Origin: a bacterium
GTDB lineage: Bacteria > Desulfobacterota > JAPLJL01
Reading direction: 5' to 3'
Assembly (NCBI GenBank): GCA_028713675.1
Contig: JAQTNV010000009.1
Span: 1 to 64,000, forward strand
DNA: 64,000 nucleotides
The notes beneath the pieces are model-generated. The model saw only the letters and a program-made list of their open reading frames with translations. It ran no database searches and was not told where the DNA came from. Below, piece by piece: positions 44,695 through 53,584 of this stretch. The translations under genes were made by a program, and so were the position numbers. The first letter of the stretch is position 1. Each line of letters begins with the position of its first letter.

Positions 44695-46151
44695 TGGCTC
44701 CTTCCTCCCCTGACCAGAAAGCGGTCGTCATCGGCTCCGGGATCGGAGGGATGACCGCCGCGATCACCCTGGCCAAATCCGGCTACCAGGTGACCCTGGC
44801 GGAAAAAAGCCGGCTGGCCGGCGGCCTGATGCGCAGTTACGTCCGGCGCGGGTTCGATTGCGAAGTGGGCATCCATTACCTCGGAGCCCTGGGGCCGGAT
44901 CAGCCTTTACGCCGCATTTTCGATTTTTTAGGCATCCTGCCGAAAATTCCCCTGGAGCCGATGGGCGCCGGGGGTGTGGTTGACCGCTATTACCTGGAGG
45001 ATTTCAGCTTTGACCTGCCCGTGGGCCTGGACGCCTTTGCCGGGCGTCTCCGGGCGGCCTTTCCCTCCGAGCCCAAACCGGTGGCCGAGGTCCTCGAGAT
45101 CATCCGCCTCGCCGCGGCGCGCTTATGTTCCCCGGACACCCTGTCCGGCCGGTCCATGATCTTCGACCTGAAAAAAGACCTTCATCCCCTCACCAAATTC
45201 CTGAAGGAGATAAATTGTTCGGACCGGCTGCGCCAGGTCCTCTCGGTCATCACGGCCTGGGTGGGGATCCCCCCCGATAAATGCCCCCTGTATCTCTGGA
45301 GCACCGCCCTGGCTTCCTACCTGCTTTCCTCCTGGCGGATCTCCTGCAGCGGCGCGCGGCTGGCCGAGGTCTGCGCAGAGAGGTTCCGGGAGCTGGGCGG
45401 GACCATCCTCACCGGCGATGAGGCGGTCCGGCTCAACGTTGAAAATAAAAAGGTCCGGGGAGTGATTTTAAAATCCGGGCTGGAGCTCCCGGCCCCCCTG
45501 GTGGTCGCCGCCGTCCACCCCAAGATCGTGACCGCGCTGATCCCGGAAGGTTCCTGTCTCCCGGAATACCGGAGCAAGATCCAATCCCTGGAAGAAACCT
45601 CGGGGGTCGTCTGCCTGCATGCCGTCCTCCCCGAGCCGGACCATGGCCCGGTCCCTTACAACATTTTCAGTCTGCGGGTGGAAAATGAGGACCTGGCGGA
45701 TGTTTCCTTCATCCAGTTGAAACCGTCCGGCAAACCTTCCTGGAATATCCTGACCGTCATCAAGCCCAGCGGTTTCAGCCAATGGCGGCAATGGGAAAAC
45801 ACCATTTCCGGCCGCCGCGGGCCGGCATATGAAGACGCGAAGAACAGGGAAGCCGAACAGATGCTGGGGGAATCCCGGAAATATTTGGGGCCCTGTCCCA
45901 ATGCCCGGGTGCTGGACGTATACACGCCCCTGTCGCTGCGCGACCTGGCCGGGAGCCCCCGGGGTTCCGCTTACGGGATCATGCGGTCGGTAAAACAGAA
46001 ATTCCGGACGGCGGCGCTGCATCGGACCCCGATCAGGGGACTGCATGTCGTCGGCCAGAGCGTCATGGCTCCCGGGATCCTGGGGACCGCCCTGGGAACG
46101 CTTCGGACCCTGGTCCCCGTCATCGGTCCCGATAAATTTGATCATTGGTAA
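44694..46151 (+). CDS. FAD-dependent oxidoreductase, phytoene desaturase / CrtISO / retinol saturase-like
   Basis: A 485-residue flavoprotein. The N-terminal dinucleotide motif VVIGSGIGGMTAAITLAKSG..LAEKSRLAGG is followed by YVRRGFDCEVGIHYLGAL, and the C-terminal GLHVVGQSVMAPGILGTALG completes the FAD site. The family isomerises or (de)saturates long conjugated chains, as in carotenoid cis-trans isomerase. In this setting it probably acts on the polyene, setting double-bond geometry or saturation (inference). It is translationally coupled to the ketosynthase fusion. Related proteins occur in aryl polyene clusters (ApeN-type) and in proposed ladderane clusters of anammox bacteria. Confidence 0.88.
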   Translation: MAPSSPDQKAVVIGSGIGGMTAAITLAKSGYQVTLAEKSRLAGGLMRSYVRRGFDCEVGIHYLGALGPDQPLRRIFDFLGILPKIPLEPMGAGGVVDRYYLEDFSFDLPVGLDAFAGRLRAAFPSEPKPVAEVLEIIRLAAARLCSPDTLSGRSMIFDLKKDLHPLTKFLKEINCSDRLRQVLSVITAWVGIPPDKCPLYLWSTALASYLLSSWRISCSGARLAEVCAERFRELGGTILTGDEAVRLNVENKKVRGVILKSGLELPAPLVVAAVHPKIVTALIPEGSCLPEYRSKIQSLEETSGVVCLHAVLPEPDHGPVPYNIFSLRVENEDLADVSFIQLKPSGKPSWNILTVIKPSGFSQWRQWENTISGRRGPAYEDAKNREAEQMLGESRKYLGPCPNARVLDVYTPLSLRDLAGSPRGSAYGIMRSVKQKFRTAALHRTPIRGLHVVGQSVMAPGILGTALGTLRTLVPVIGPDKFDHW

Positions 46152-46703
46152 AAGTAAGGTAATAAGTAGTAACGACCGCCTTTTAAATCTGTCATTCTGC
46201 GTGTCCCGTGCGGAGCGGCGGGAAGGCCGCCTCTGGCGGACGACCTGTCCCGAGAAGCATGGTGGAATTTATTCCGGGAAGCATCGAGGGAAGAATCTCT
46301 CTTTTGCCTTTGTTCTTTTCTTTTTTTGGGGGGTTGGTTTCGCTCCCCGATCAGGTGATGGGTTTTGGGTGTTAGGTGTTGGGTTTTAAGGAAACCCGGG
46401 GGGTTGGTTCTCGCGACCCGCACTCTTTTCACCCTGATACCAATAAACTCGATGACTCCTGATAATTGGGTCCAACGAAGGCGAGGCCCTGCCGGGCCCC
46501 GCCGCCCGGGATTACGTGATCGCGCACATTGTGCGGGGAGCGAAACCAACCCCCCAAAAAGAAAGAAAAACTGCGGACAGCAACCAAGCCGGCGCAGGGC
46601 CGGGATGACCGGCCGCCGACGGTCGAAATGAAAAAGGCATCAGGATGTTTTCCGACATAAAATTCTTGATAAACCGCCGGAATGATAGTATTTTTTCAAC
46701 ACT
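46152..46703. repeat. Gene-free interval: truncated and full copies of the composite repeat
   Basis: About 46191-46345 is an internally deleted copy: a REP-like element enlarged by a palindrome (GCGGCGGG..CCGCC region), then TTTCTTTTTTTGGGGGG and GGTTTCGCTCCCC, joined directly to GGTGTTGGG words. About 46394-46570 is a full + copy of the ~180-bp element (CCCGGGGGGTTGGTTCTCG to GCGAAACCAACCCCCC). No gene is supported. 46640-46703 is AT-richer and may hold the fabG-like gene's promoter. Confidence 0.8.
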
Positions 46704-47432
46704 ATGAATGAAACCAAGACAGCTTTAGTCACCGGCGGAAGCCGCGGGATCGGCCGGGCCATTTGCGTCGAGCTGGCCCGGGCGGGATATTTTATCATCA
46801 TCAATTACAAATCCAACGAGGCGGCCGCCCGGGAGACCCTCCGGCTGGTCCGGGACGCCCGGAGCGACGGCCTGATCAGCAAATTCGATGTGGCGGATTC
46901 GCAGGCCGCCAAGCCGGCGCTTGACGCGCTCCTCGGCGAGCACAAGCGGATCGAAATCCTTGTCAATAACGCGGGCATCTCCGCGGACGGCCTCTTCGCG
47001 ATCATGCCGGAGGAGAACTGGCATTCCGTCATCGACACCACGCTGAACGGTTTTTTCAATGTGACCAAGCCGGTACTGAAATGCATGGTCCGGTTCCGCC
47101 ACGGTTCCATCGTCTCGATCTCGTCCGTTTCCGGCCTGATCGGGAACCGCGGGCAGGTTAATTATTCCGCGGCGAAAGCGGGGCTCATCGGCGCCAGCCG
47201 CGCCCTGGCCAAGGAAGTCGCCCGGCTCGGGGTCCGGGTGAACGTGGTCGCGCCCGGGCTGGTGGAAACCGATATGATCAAGGAAGCCCCGGTGGAAATG
47301 ATCAAGCAGCTGATCCCGATGGAGCGGGTCGGAACCCCGGAAGAAGTCGCCCACACCGTCCGTTTCTTATGCTCTGAAGAAGCCCGGTACATTACCGGGC
47401 AGGTGATCCCGGTCAACGGGGGAATGTTCTGA
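46704..47432 (+). CDS. 3-oxoacyl-ACP reductase (FabG / ApeQ-like)
   Basis: A 242-residue SDR with FabG signatures: [47 protein letters not shown] (catalytic Ser, Tyr, Lys) and APGLVETDM. The C-terminal [14 protein letters not shown] is typical of FabG. It should reduce the 3-keto group of each elongation intermediate to a hydroxyl with NADPH before dehydration. As no enoyl reductase is present, the chain would stay unsaturated. The gene stands alone between two direct copies of the dispersed element (46394-46570 and 47553-47725). Confidence 0.94.
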   Translation: MNETKTALVTGGSRGIGRAICVELARAGYFIIINYKSNEAAARETLRLVRDARSDGLISKFDVADSQAAKPALDALLGEHKRIEILVNNAGISADGLFAIMPEENWHSVIDTTLNGFFNVTKPVLKCMVRFRHGSIVSISSVSGLIGNRGQVNYSAAKAGLIGASRALAKEVARLGVRVNVVAPGLVETDMIKEAPVEMIKQLIPMERVGTPEEVAHTVRFLCSEEARYITGQVIPVNGGMF

Positions 47433-47800
47433 TCGGCTTAAAGCATAGAGCATAGAGCAGAGAGCATAGAGTAAAAAACGGTCCATGGTGTCCATAGGGT
47501 CTATTGGGTCATGGGTCATGGGTTATGGGTGTTAGGTGTTGGGTTTTCAGAACCCCGGGGGGAAGGTCTCCGCGACACGAACTCTTAATAGACAAGGTTG
47601 CGAGTAACTTGATGCACCTGGTTTTTTTTAAACGAAGGCGAGGCCCTGCCGGGCCCGCCGCCCGGGATTACGTGATCGCGGAAATTGTGAGGGGAGCGGG
47701 ACCTTTCCCCCAAAAAAGAAAAAAGGGCGAACGCTAAAGAGAGATTCTTCGCTCCCCATACGCCAAGGCTCCGGAGGGCAAGCCGCTCAGAATGACAATC
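47433..47800. repeat. Gene-free interval: word tract, full composite repeat and inverted REP-like end
   Basis: AGCATAGAGCATAGAGC and GTCATGGGTTATGGGTG words (47440-47545) lead to a full + copy of the dispersed element (47553-47725). An inverted REP-like piece (GAGAGATTCTTCG..CTCAGAATGAC, about 47741-47797) ends within a few bases of the LolA-like start codon. No separate gene is supported. Confidence 0.8.
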
Positions 47801-48427
47801 ATGAAAAGATATTTCCGCTCCATTTCCCCGGCCGTCTTCGCGCTCCTGGTCTTCGCCCCGCCGGCCGAATGCCGGGGCAGCGACCTGGAAACGGTCAGGC
47901 AATCGATGTCCGCGGTGAAATCCATCTCCGCCGAATTCATCCAGTCGAAAAACATGAAGATTCTTTCGAAGCCCCTGATCAGCAAGGGTCATTTCTACTA
48001 TCTCGCCCCGGGCAATCTGCGCTGGGAATACGACTCGCCCGTGAAAAACGTGCTTTTGATGGACCGGGGAACCATCCGGAAATATTCCTGGCGGGACGGG
48101 CGGTTCGAACCCGACTTAAGCTCCAGGCTGGAGCCGATCCGGGTGGTCATGGAACAGATTTCCGGCTGTCTCAACGGGTCATTCGCGGAAAACAAATATT
48201 TTGCCGCCAGTCTGACCGGCTCCGCCCCGGAAAAGATCGAGCTTTTGCCCCGGAGCGATGAGTTCGCGAAAATGATTCAACGCATCATCATCACCCTTTC
48301 GAAAGTCCCCGGGGTTATCCAGACGGTGGAAATCCTCGAGCCCGGCAATTCCTCCACCCTGATTAAATTCGACCGGGTCCAGCTTGACGCTCCCCTCCCG
48401 GATAAAATTTTCCAGAGCGTTCCGTGA
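47801..48427 (+). CDS. LolA-like outer-membrane lipoprotein carrier
   Basis: A 208-residue exported protein: signal peptide (RSISPAVFALLVFAPPAEC) and a LolA-like half-barrel (LETVRQSMSAVKSISAEFIQSKNMKIL, then GHFYYLAPGNLRWEYDSPVKNVLLMD). LolA shields lipoproteins crossing the periplasm; LolA-like members are regular parts of aryl polyene clusters and are thought to move the lipid product to the outer membrane. The ATG at 47801 is preferred over one three codons upstream, which is part of the REP-like CAGAATGAC end. No ribosome site is visible. The next gene starts within its stop (GTGA overlap). Confidence 0.85.
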   Translation: MKRYFRSISPAVFALLVFAPPAECRGSDLETVRQSMSAVKSISAEFIQSKNMKILSKPLISKGHFYYLAPGNLRWEYDSPVKNVLLMDRGTIRKYSWRDGRFEPDLSSRLEPIRVVMEQISGCLNGSFAENKYFAASLTGSAPEKIELLPRSDEFAKMIQRIIITLSKVPGVIQTVEILEPGNSSTLIKFDRVQLDAPLPDKIFQSVP

Positions 48428-49110
48428 AACGCGCCGCTTTCCTCGGCCTTTTCCTGGTCTTCGGCACCGCCTGTCAGCCCCTGCTGCGGCCGGATCGTTC
48501 CCTGGGGAGCCCGGTCCCCCCCGAGGCGGCATCCTGCTCGATCCCTCACCCCCAGAAATCTTTCCGCGCCATCCATGCCGTCGACATCTCTCTCCCTTTG
48601 GGCCGGCAAAGCACCGTCCTCGGAATAATAATCGCCGATTTGGCCTCCGGAAGACTCCGGACCACGCTCTTGTCGCTGGAGGGATTGATGCTGTTTGACG
48701 CCACCAGTGTCAACAGCGTCACCCGGGTCCACCACGCCCTGCCTCCCCTGGATGCCGGCGCCTTCGCGGAAAACCTGGTTGCGGATGTTAAATTTTTATT
48801 CTGGCCGGAAAATTCCACGGCCGGGATTCAGGCCTGGCGAAAAGACGGCGTCACCACCTGCCGGCGGGCAACCGGCCGCGCCGGTACCCTGGAAACCGTA
48901 TCCGCCGGATCCGGTGCCCGGATTCTTCGTCAATATGACGAGAAGGGAAGGCTGCTCCGGGAAGCCGCCGCCTCCGGTCCGGTCTCGCCGGAGGGGTTTC
49001 CCCAAAAAATGCGGCTGGAGGTTCACCCCTTGGCCGGTGATTATTCTCTCTCGCTGGAATTGGTCGAAGGGGAATTGATCGGGCCTTCTGATTCTTTATT
49101 CGAGCCGTAA
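48424..49110 (+). CDS. DUF3261-like outer-membrane lipoprotein of the polyene cluster
   Basis: A 228-residue probable lipoprotein. The signal peptide MKRAAFLGLFLVFGTAC ends in a GTAC lipobox with Cys17. The body (VDISLPLGRQSTVLGIIIADLASGRLRTTLLSLEGLMLFDA) is beta-rich and resembles DUF3261 proteins, which recur in aryl polyene clusters next to the LolA-like gene. It probably helps place the polyene lipid at the outer membrane (inference). The GTG start overlaps the preceding stop by four bases. Its last 70 bases overlap, tail to tail, the convergent small membrane protein gene. Confidence 0.72.
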   Translation: MKRAAFLGLFLVFGTACQPLLRPDRSLGSPVPPEAASCSIPHPQKSFRAIHAVDISLPLGRQSTVLGIIIADLASGRLRTTLLSLEGLMLFDATSVNSVTRVHHALPPLDAGAFAENLVADVKFLFWPENSTAGIQAWRKDGVTTCRRATGRAGTLETVSAGSGARILRQYDEKGRLLREAAASGPVSPEGFPQKMRLEVHPLAGDYSLSLELVEGELIGPSDSLFEP

Positions 49111-49466
49111 ACCGGGTCGCCGTATCTGGCGATGAACCGGCTCCCCAGCCATTTTCCCAGGGTTTTTCCGTAACCCATGCTTTCTTTCCCGATCAGGAGC
49201 ATGGAGATCCACCAGACAATCCAGGAAAAAATATACACCGCGGGACCCCCGATGATCAGAATCGACGGTTCCCGGTAACGGGCCGCGAGCATACCGCATA
49301 AGGCCACCGCCGGCCATCCGATGATGTAGCTGATGACCAGGAGAATAAGCCCGAGGGTCATCCGGAATGAAGGCTTACCCGCGAAGGCGCTCAAATCATG
49401 ATCCGTTGTCCTGATTTCCCGGCCCCAGGACGTGTTCGCGAACCAGTTGGCGAGTTTTCGCATCAT
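49041..49466 (-). CDS. Small three-helix membrane protein, unknown function
   Basis: A 141-residue protein with three hydrophobic segments: TLGLILLVISYIIGWPAVALC, PSILIIGGPAVYIFSWIV and WISMLLIG. The N-terminus (RKLANWFANTSWGRE) and the C-terminus (RYGDPVYGSNKESEG) are hydrophilic. I do not recognise the family with certainty. The codon-position pattern and transmembrane plan look real, but the start (tandem ATG at 49466) lies against a GGTGATGGG word tract and has no clear ribosome site. Its end overlaps the convergent lipoprotein gene by 70 bases. It may be part of the lipid-transport set of this cluster. Confidence 0.6.
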   Translation of the reverse strand: MMRKLANWFANTSWGREIRTTDHDLSAFAGKPSFRMTLGLILLVISYIIGWPAVALCGMLAARYREPSILIIGGPAVYIFSWIVWWISMLLIGKESMGYGKTLGKWLGSRFIARYGDPVYGSNKESEGPINSPSTNSSERE

Positions 49467-49809
49467 CTTGGGTGATGGGTCATAGGATAAAAGTTCAAAT
49501 GCTTAAATCCAAAGTTCAAAATAAGCCCAAAAAACAAAAACTCAAAAAAATATGCTTTGTTTTTTCATTTTGACATTTAGGCTTTAACCTTTATTTGGCA
49601 TTTGCCCCTCAGGGGTTCTCGTCCCGAGCCACCCTTCGGGGTCGAGGGAAGCTTGGACATTTGAACTTTTGACTTTGCTCTATGCTCTCTGCCCTTTGCG
49701 CTTTGACCTTTGCCCTTTGACCTTTGAGCTTTTCCTCTCACGCCTCACGCCCTTGCGTCTTTTCCCCATCCGTTACCTGTTATCGGCTACCGGCTACCTG
49801 CTACTTTCT
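49467..49809. repeat. Gene-free interval with 109-bp direct repeat (left partner of 56025-56133)
   Basis: After CAAAGTTCAAAATAAGCCC-type words, bases 49587-49695 match 56025-56133 with two differences; the shared part includes CCCTCAGGGGTTCTCG and CACCCTTCGGGGTCGAGG. GCTCTATGCTCTCTG and CTTTGACCTTTGAGC words then run to the ketosynthase stop codon. No gene is supported. The two repeat copies bracket the ketosynthase-to-lyase operon. Confidence 0.85.
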
Positions 49810-51042
49810 TTAAATTTTCCCGAATATCAGCGAGGTGTTGATGCCGCCGAAGGCGAAGTTGTTGTTCATCGCAATACTGAAACGGCAGTCCCTCGAGTCC
49901 CCCATCACATGGTTGAGCGGCGCCAGCTCCGGATCGGGCTTGAACAGGTTCCTGGTGGGGGCGATGAAATTTTCCCTCATCATGATGATGGTCATGATGG
50001 ATTCGATCGCGCCGCAGCCCCCGAGCGTGTGCCCCATGTATCCCTTTAACCCGCTCACCGGCACGCCGGGGCCCAGGACCTTGTTGGTGGCCCGGGATTC
50101 CGCCAGGTCGCCGGCTTGCGTGGCGGTGGCGTGGGCGTTGACGTATTCAATCTTTTCCGCGGGGAGTTTCGCGTCGGCCAGGGCCCGGGTGATCGCCCTC
50201 GCCATCCCTTCCGGGCTCGGGTTGGTCAGGTGCTCGCCGTCGCAGGCATTGCCGAAGCCCAGGACTTCGCAGTAAATCCGCGCCTGGCGGCGCCGCGCGT
50301 GCTCGTATTCTTCGAGGACCAGGGTTCCGGCTCCCTCCCCCACCACCAGCCCGTCCCGGTCGGCGTCAAACGGGCGCGGGGTGGATTCCGGATGGTCGTT
50401 GTATTTAGTGGAGGTCGCGCGCATCAGGTCAAAGATAACCCCGTCCATGAAGTGCATTTCCTCGGAACCGCCGGCCAGCATCATGTCGGCGCGGCCCGCT
50501 TTAATGGCCTCGTAACCGAAGCCCACGCCCTGGGACCCGGAAACGCAGGCGGTGCAGGAGGCCACGACCGTGCCCTTGACCCGGAACATGATCGCCAGGT
50601 TGGCCGCGCAGGTGTGGCTCATGAACTGCAGGTAGGTGGATGATTTCATCCCGCGCAGGCTTTGCTTGCCGATGATCTCGCGCATGAAATCTTCGATCGC
50701 CTGGGTGCTGCCTTCGGTGGACCCGTAGGACACCCCGCAGGCGTCCGAGGAAACGGCCGCTTCCCCTAGCCCCGAATCCTTGATCGCGTCCGTGGTGGCC
50801 AGCGCGGCCAGGACGGCGACCCGCCCCATGCTGCGCCGGTACATGCGGGGGATGACATTTTCGTCGATGCCCGCGCAGACCCCGGCCACCTTGGCGTGCA
50901 GGTGGTCGATGGCCTCCCATTCGGGCATGTAGCGGATCCCGCTTTTCCCCTGGTGCAGTGATTCCATAACTTCCCCGGGGCTGTTCCCGATGGGCGAACG
51001 CAGTCCCATCCCGGTCACGACTACTCTTCGTTCCCTGGTCAT
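49810..51042 (-). CDS. Beta-ketoacyl-ACP synthase II-like (ApeO/ApeR-like)
   Basis: A 410-residue FabF-type synthase. The catalytic Cys166 lies in ASCTACVSGSQGVG, where the usual ACSSG reads ACVSG; His304 is in NAHATATQ and His338 in KGYMGHTLGG. N-terminal RRVVVTGMGLRSPIG and the C-terminal NNNFAFGGINTSLIF are normal. It catalyses condensation of malonyl-ACP with an acyl chain. The ACVSG and GGCGAIES variants are features I associate with polyene/aryl-polyene-type synthases. Its ATG overlaps the acyltransferase stop by four bases; it is last in the five-gene operon starting with the lyase. Confidence 0.93.
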   Translation of the reverse strand: MTRERRVVVTGMGLRSPIGNSPGEVMESLHQGKSGIRYMPEWEAIDHLHAKVAGVCAGIDENVIPRMYRRSMGRVAVLAALATTDAIKDSGLGEAAVSSDACGVSYGSTEGSTQAIEDFMREIIGKQSLRGMKSSTYLQFMSHTCAANLAIMFRVKGTVVASCTACVSGSQGVGFGYEAIKAGRADMMLAGGSEEMHFMDGVIFDLMRATSTKYNDHPESTPRPFDADRDGLVVGEGAGTLVLEEYEHARRRQARIYCEVLGFGNACDGEHLTNPSPEGMARAITRALADAKLPAEKIEYVNAHATATQAGDLAESRATNKVLGPGVPVSGLKGYMGHTLGGCGAIESIMTIIMMRENFIAPTRNLFKPDPELAPLNHVMGDSRDCRFSIAMNNNFAFGGINTSLIFGKI

Positions 51043-51842
51043 GATTGGTTTTCTCTCCCCCGCGCCGGCGGGTCTTCTTCCTCCGGGAGTCCCAGCTCCC
51101 GGCGAAACCGCCGTTCCAATTGTAATGCCGCTGGCTGCGCCTGGCTTTTTTCCGGAGGCGGAAGCGGCTCGAGAAATTCCAGCTCCAGGACCGATCTTTC
51201 GAAGGGCGGGTAATACCAGTGATCCTCCTTGGGCAGGAAGGGCGGGGAATTCCTGATGATCACCGGCTGCACCGGGACACCGGCCATCTGCGCGATCCGG
51301 AAAGCCCCCGGGTGAAAATGCGACATCCCCCCTTTGGGGGAACGGGTCCCTTCCGGGAAAAGCATGAAGCGGTAGCCCTGCCCCAGGATTTCCTTCACCG
51401 CTTTCAGGGAATGAATGGCGGATCCCGGGTTGCTCAATTCCGGGGAAGCGACATATCCGGAGGCCGACATGATGTATTTCATCCCGATGCTCAGGCCCAG
51501 CGACCGTTTGGCCATGACCGACATCCGGGGGATCACCCGGATCAGCACGAGCACATCAAACAGGCCCGGGTGGTTGGCGACAATGACGGAAGGTCCCTCG
51601 CAGGGCGTCCCGGCCGGCGGGCGGACCTCCAGGAGCCCCCCGATTTTCAGCAGCCGGAACCAGAGCCAGAAAAGGGAACGGTTGAGGTTCTGCAGCCGGG
51701 ACTTTTCCGGGGCCGAGAAGACCCCGATCACCCGGAGGACCGGCAGAACCGCGATGTTTTCCATGATGAGGAAGAGGCCGAAGGCGAGAAACAGCAGGCC
51801 CAGATACATCCCCTTGCAGACCCTGACCGGTATTTTCAGCAT
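51039..51842 (-). CDS. 1-acylglycerol-3-phosphate acyltransferase-like (LPLAT) protein
   Basis: A 267-residue membrane acyltransferase. An N-terminal hydrophobic stretch (YLGLLFLAFGLFLIMENIAVLPVLRVIG) precedes the PlsC-type motifs NHPGLFD (H-x4-D) and LFPEGTRSPKGGMSHFHPGAF, with PVQPVIIRN as motif IV. In aryl polyene clusters such enzymes are thought to attach the polyene chain to a glycerol-type lipid. It lies 11 bases after the kinase/DegV fusion and overlaps the ketosynthase by four bases, which fits a role at the end of chain assembly. Confidence 0.91.
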   Translation of the reverse strand: MLKIPVRVCKGMYLGLLFLAFGLFLIMENIAVLPVLRVIGVFSAPEKSRLQNLNRSLFWLWFRLLKIGGLLEVRPPAGTPCEGPSVIVANHPGLFDVLVLIRVIPRMSVMAKRSLGLSIGMKYIMSASGYVASPELSNPGSAIHSLKAVKEILGQGYRFMLFPEGTRSPKGGMSHFHPGAFRIAQMAGVPVQPVIIRNSPPFLPKEDHWYYPPFERSVLELEFLEPLPPPEKSQAQPAALQLERRFRRELGLPEEEDPPARGRENQS

Positions 51843-51853
51843 CGCCCTGCGGA

Positions 51854-53584
51854 TTACCGGGGTCCGGCTTCATCCCCCGGCAGAAAAGCCAGCCCCCAGG
51901 TTCCCGGTCCCATGTGGGCGCCGGAAGTGAGGGAAAACGGCTTGACCAGGATCTCGGCCCGGGGACAGCGGTCTTTCACCTTTTCCCGGATCTCCCCTTT
52001 CACCCATTCCTCATTGTCGGTATATTCCAGCATGATCAGCGCCGGGGCGGAAGCGGGCGGCCTGTCCTTTAATTTCTCGAGCGCGTATTGGATCTGCTCT
52101 TTCTGGTTATGCGCCACCCCGACCTTCCTGGCCCCGTCCGCCCGCGGGCTGACCACCGGCTTCAGGCGCAGAATATCCCCGAAAAACGCTCTGGTTTTGG
52201 ATAACCTGCCGCCGGCGGCCACGTAGTGCAGGGTGTCCAGGAAGATGTATTCCTCGCAGGCGTCGACCATCTGCCGGGCGAAGGCAATGACTTCTTCGGC
52301 GTCCCTGGACTTCCGGGCGCGGCGGGCCGCGGCGATCGCCATCAGTCCCAGCCGCCCGGAGGCGGCCTGGGAATCCACGACGGTCAGGCGGTCTTCCGGG
52401 TCGTGCTCCTGCTTCCACTTCATCACCGCCTGGTAATTGCCGGTGAAAACCGAGCCCACGCAGAGGTACAGCGCCCGCGGATGAAGACTCAGGATTTTTT
52501 CATAATGCTGATTCCGCTCGAACACGGAAGCCTGCGAAGTGGCCACCCTGGTGCCTTTGCGCATCTCGGCGTACAGGTCCTCCGGGGCGACATACGACTC
52601 CGGAAACGCCGCCGTGCCCACGGTGAGATAACTGTCCAGGAGGGTCATGTTCAGATCGAGGCCGTCTTCCCGCGAGACGCTCCCGGCGCAATCCGTCACG
52701 ATGTGAATGGCCTGCTCCGGACGGGCGGCCGTGAATTTTTCCGTCTGCGCTTTCAGATCGTCGGCGTGCCAGGTCACGATCCGGCCCCACTCGGCCAGCC
52801 GGCTCCTGATCTGCTGTTGATCCCCGGCGTGCAGGTGGATTTTCAGGTAATCCCCCGAGCTGGTGGAAACCAGGCTCTCGCTCAGCTCGGAGATCCGCCC
52901 GATCGGCAGGCCCCCCTTCCCCGGGACCCGGATGACCGCGTCGATGCAGCTGCCCCCGGAGACTTCCGCCCGCCAGGCGGAATCGATGGAAATTTTTTCC
53001 TTGAACACCTCCGCGATCCGCCGGTAACCGCCTTCCCGGCCGGCCAGGGACTGGAAAAACCCGTCCAGGAAAATAAACATGCCCAGCGCGCCGGCGTCCA
53101 CGACCCCCGCCCGGCTCAGCGCCGGGATCATGTCGGCGGTCTCCCGCACGGTCCGCTCCAGCCGGTCCAGGACCGGCCCGGTCCATTGCCATCCGCCGGC
53201 GCGGTAGTGCCGGTCCGTTTCCTCCGCCAGCGCATCCAACAGGCTCAAGATCGTGCCGGGCTGCGGGTCGGCCACCGCCTGCCAGGCTTTTTCCCGCCCC
53301 CGCCTGACCGCTTCCGGAAAGGAGGAGCGCGGGCCGGGGTCCAGGAACCCGCGGAAGAACTGCGCGGCGATGTTCCCGGAATTTCCCCGGGCGGACAGGA
53401 GCAGCAGGTTTATGGTTTCTTCGGGTTTTTTAACGTCGGCGCCCAGGGGTAAAAGGCTGATGACCAGGTTGCGCCCCGTGTCCCCGTCGGCCAGGGGAAA
53501 CACATTGATCCGGTCCAAGAGGTCGGCCCAGGCCGCGACCCGTTCCGTGCCCCGGGCCAGGGCCTTTTTCATTTCCTCATTCAC
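51854..53584 (-). CDS. Fused fatty acid kinase (FakA-like DAK2/DhaL) and fatty-acid-binding DegV (FakB-like) protein
   Basis: A 576-residue fusion. The DhaL kinase domain (~1-195) keeps its ATP/Mg motifs: NVFPLADGDTGRNL, SARGNSGNIAAQFF, PGTILSLLDALAEE and AGVVDAGALGMF. A FakA-like middle (~210-285) has GGSCIDAVIRV and DYLKIHLHAGDQQQI. A DegV/FakB domain (~290-570) follows (HIVTDCAGSVSREDG, VATSQASVFE, GSVFTGNYQA, HYVAAGGRLSKT, SGAHMGPGTWGLAF). In Gram-positives FakA and FakB are separate and make acyl-phosphate from exogenous fatty acids. I take the GTG at 53584, which overlaps the thioesterase stop. It could phosphorylate the freed polyene acid before acyl transfer (inference). Confidence 0.88.
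   Translation of the reverse strand: MNEEMKKALARGTERVAAWADLLDRINVFPLADGDTGRNLVISLLPLGADVKKPEETINLLLLSARGNSGNIAAQFFRGFLDPGPRSSFPEAVRRGREKAWQAVADPQPGTILSLLDALAEETDRHYRAGGWQWTGPVLDRLERTVRETADMIPALSRAGVVDAGALGMFIFLDGFFQSLAGREGGYRRIAEVFKEKISIDSAWRAEVSGGSCIDAVIRVPGKGGLPIGRISELSESLVSTSSGDYLKIHLHAGDQQQIRSRLAEWGRIVTWHADDLKAQTEKFTAARPEQAIHIVTDCAGSVSREDGLDLNMTLLDSYLTVGTAAFPESYVAPEDLYAEMRKGTRVATSQASVFERNQHYEKILSLHPRALYLCVGSVFTGNYQAVMKWKQEHDPEDRLTVVDSQAASGRLGLMAIAAARRARKSRDAEEVIAFARQMVDACEEYIFLDTLHYVAAGGRLSKTRAFFGDILRLKPVVSPRADGARKVGVAHNQKEQIQYALEKLKDRPPASAPALIMLEYTDNEEWVKGEIREKVKDRCPRAEILVKPFSLTSGAHMGPGTWGLAFLPGDEAGPR

Noticed and set aside
41896..51042. Housekeeping type II fatty acid synthesis cluster
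   Set aside because: No fabD, fabH, fabI/K or accessory genes; the chain-length-factor-like domain, LolA-like carrier, ammonia-lyase and thioesterase point to a specialised pathway.
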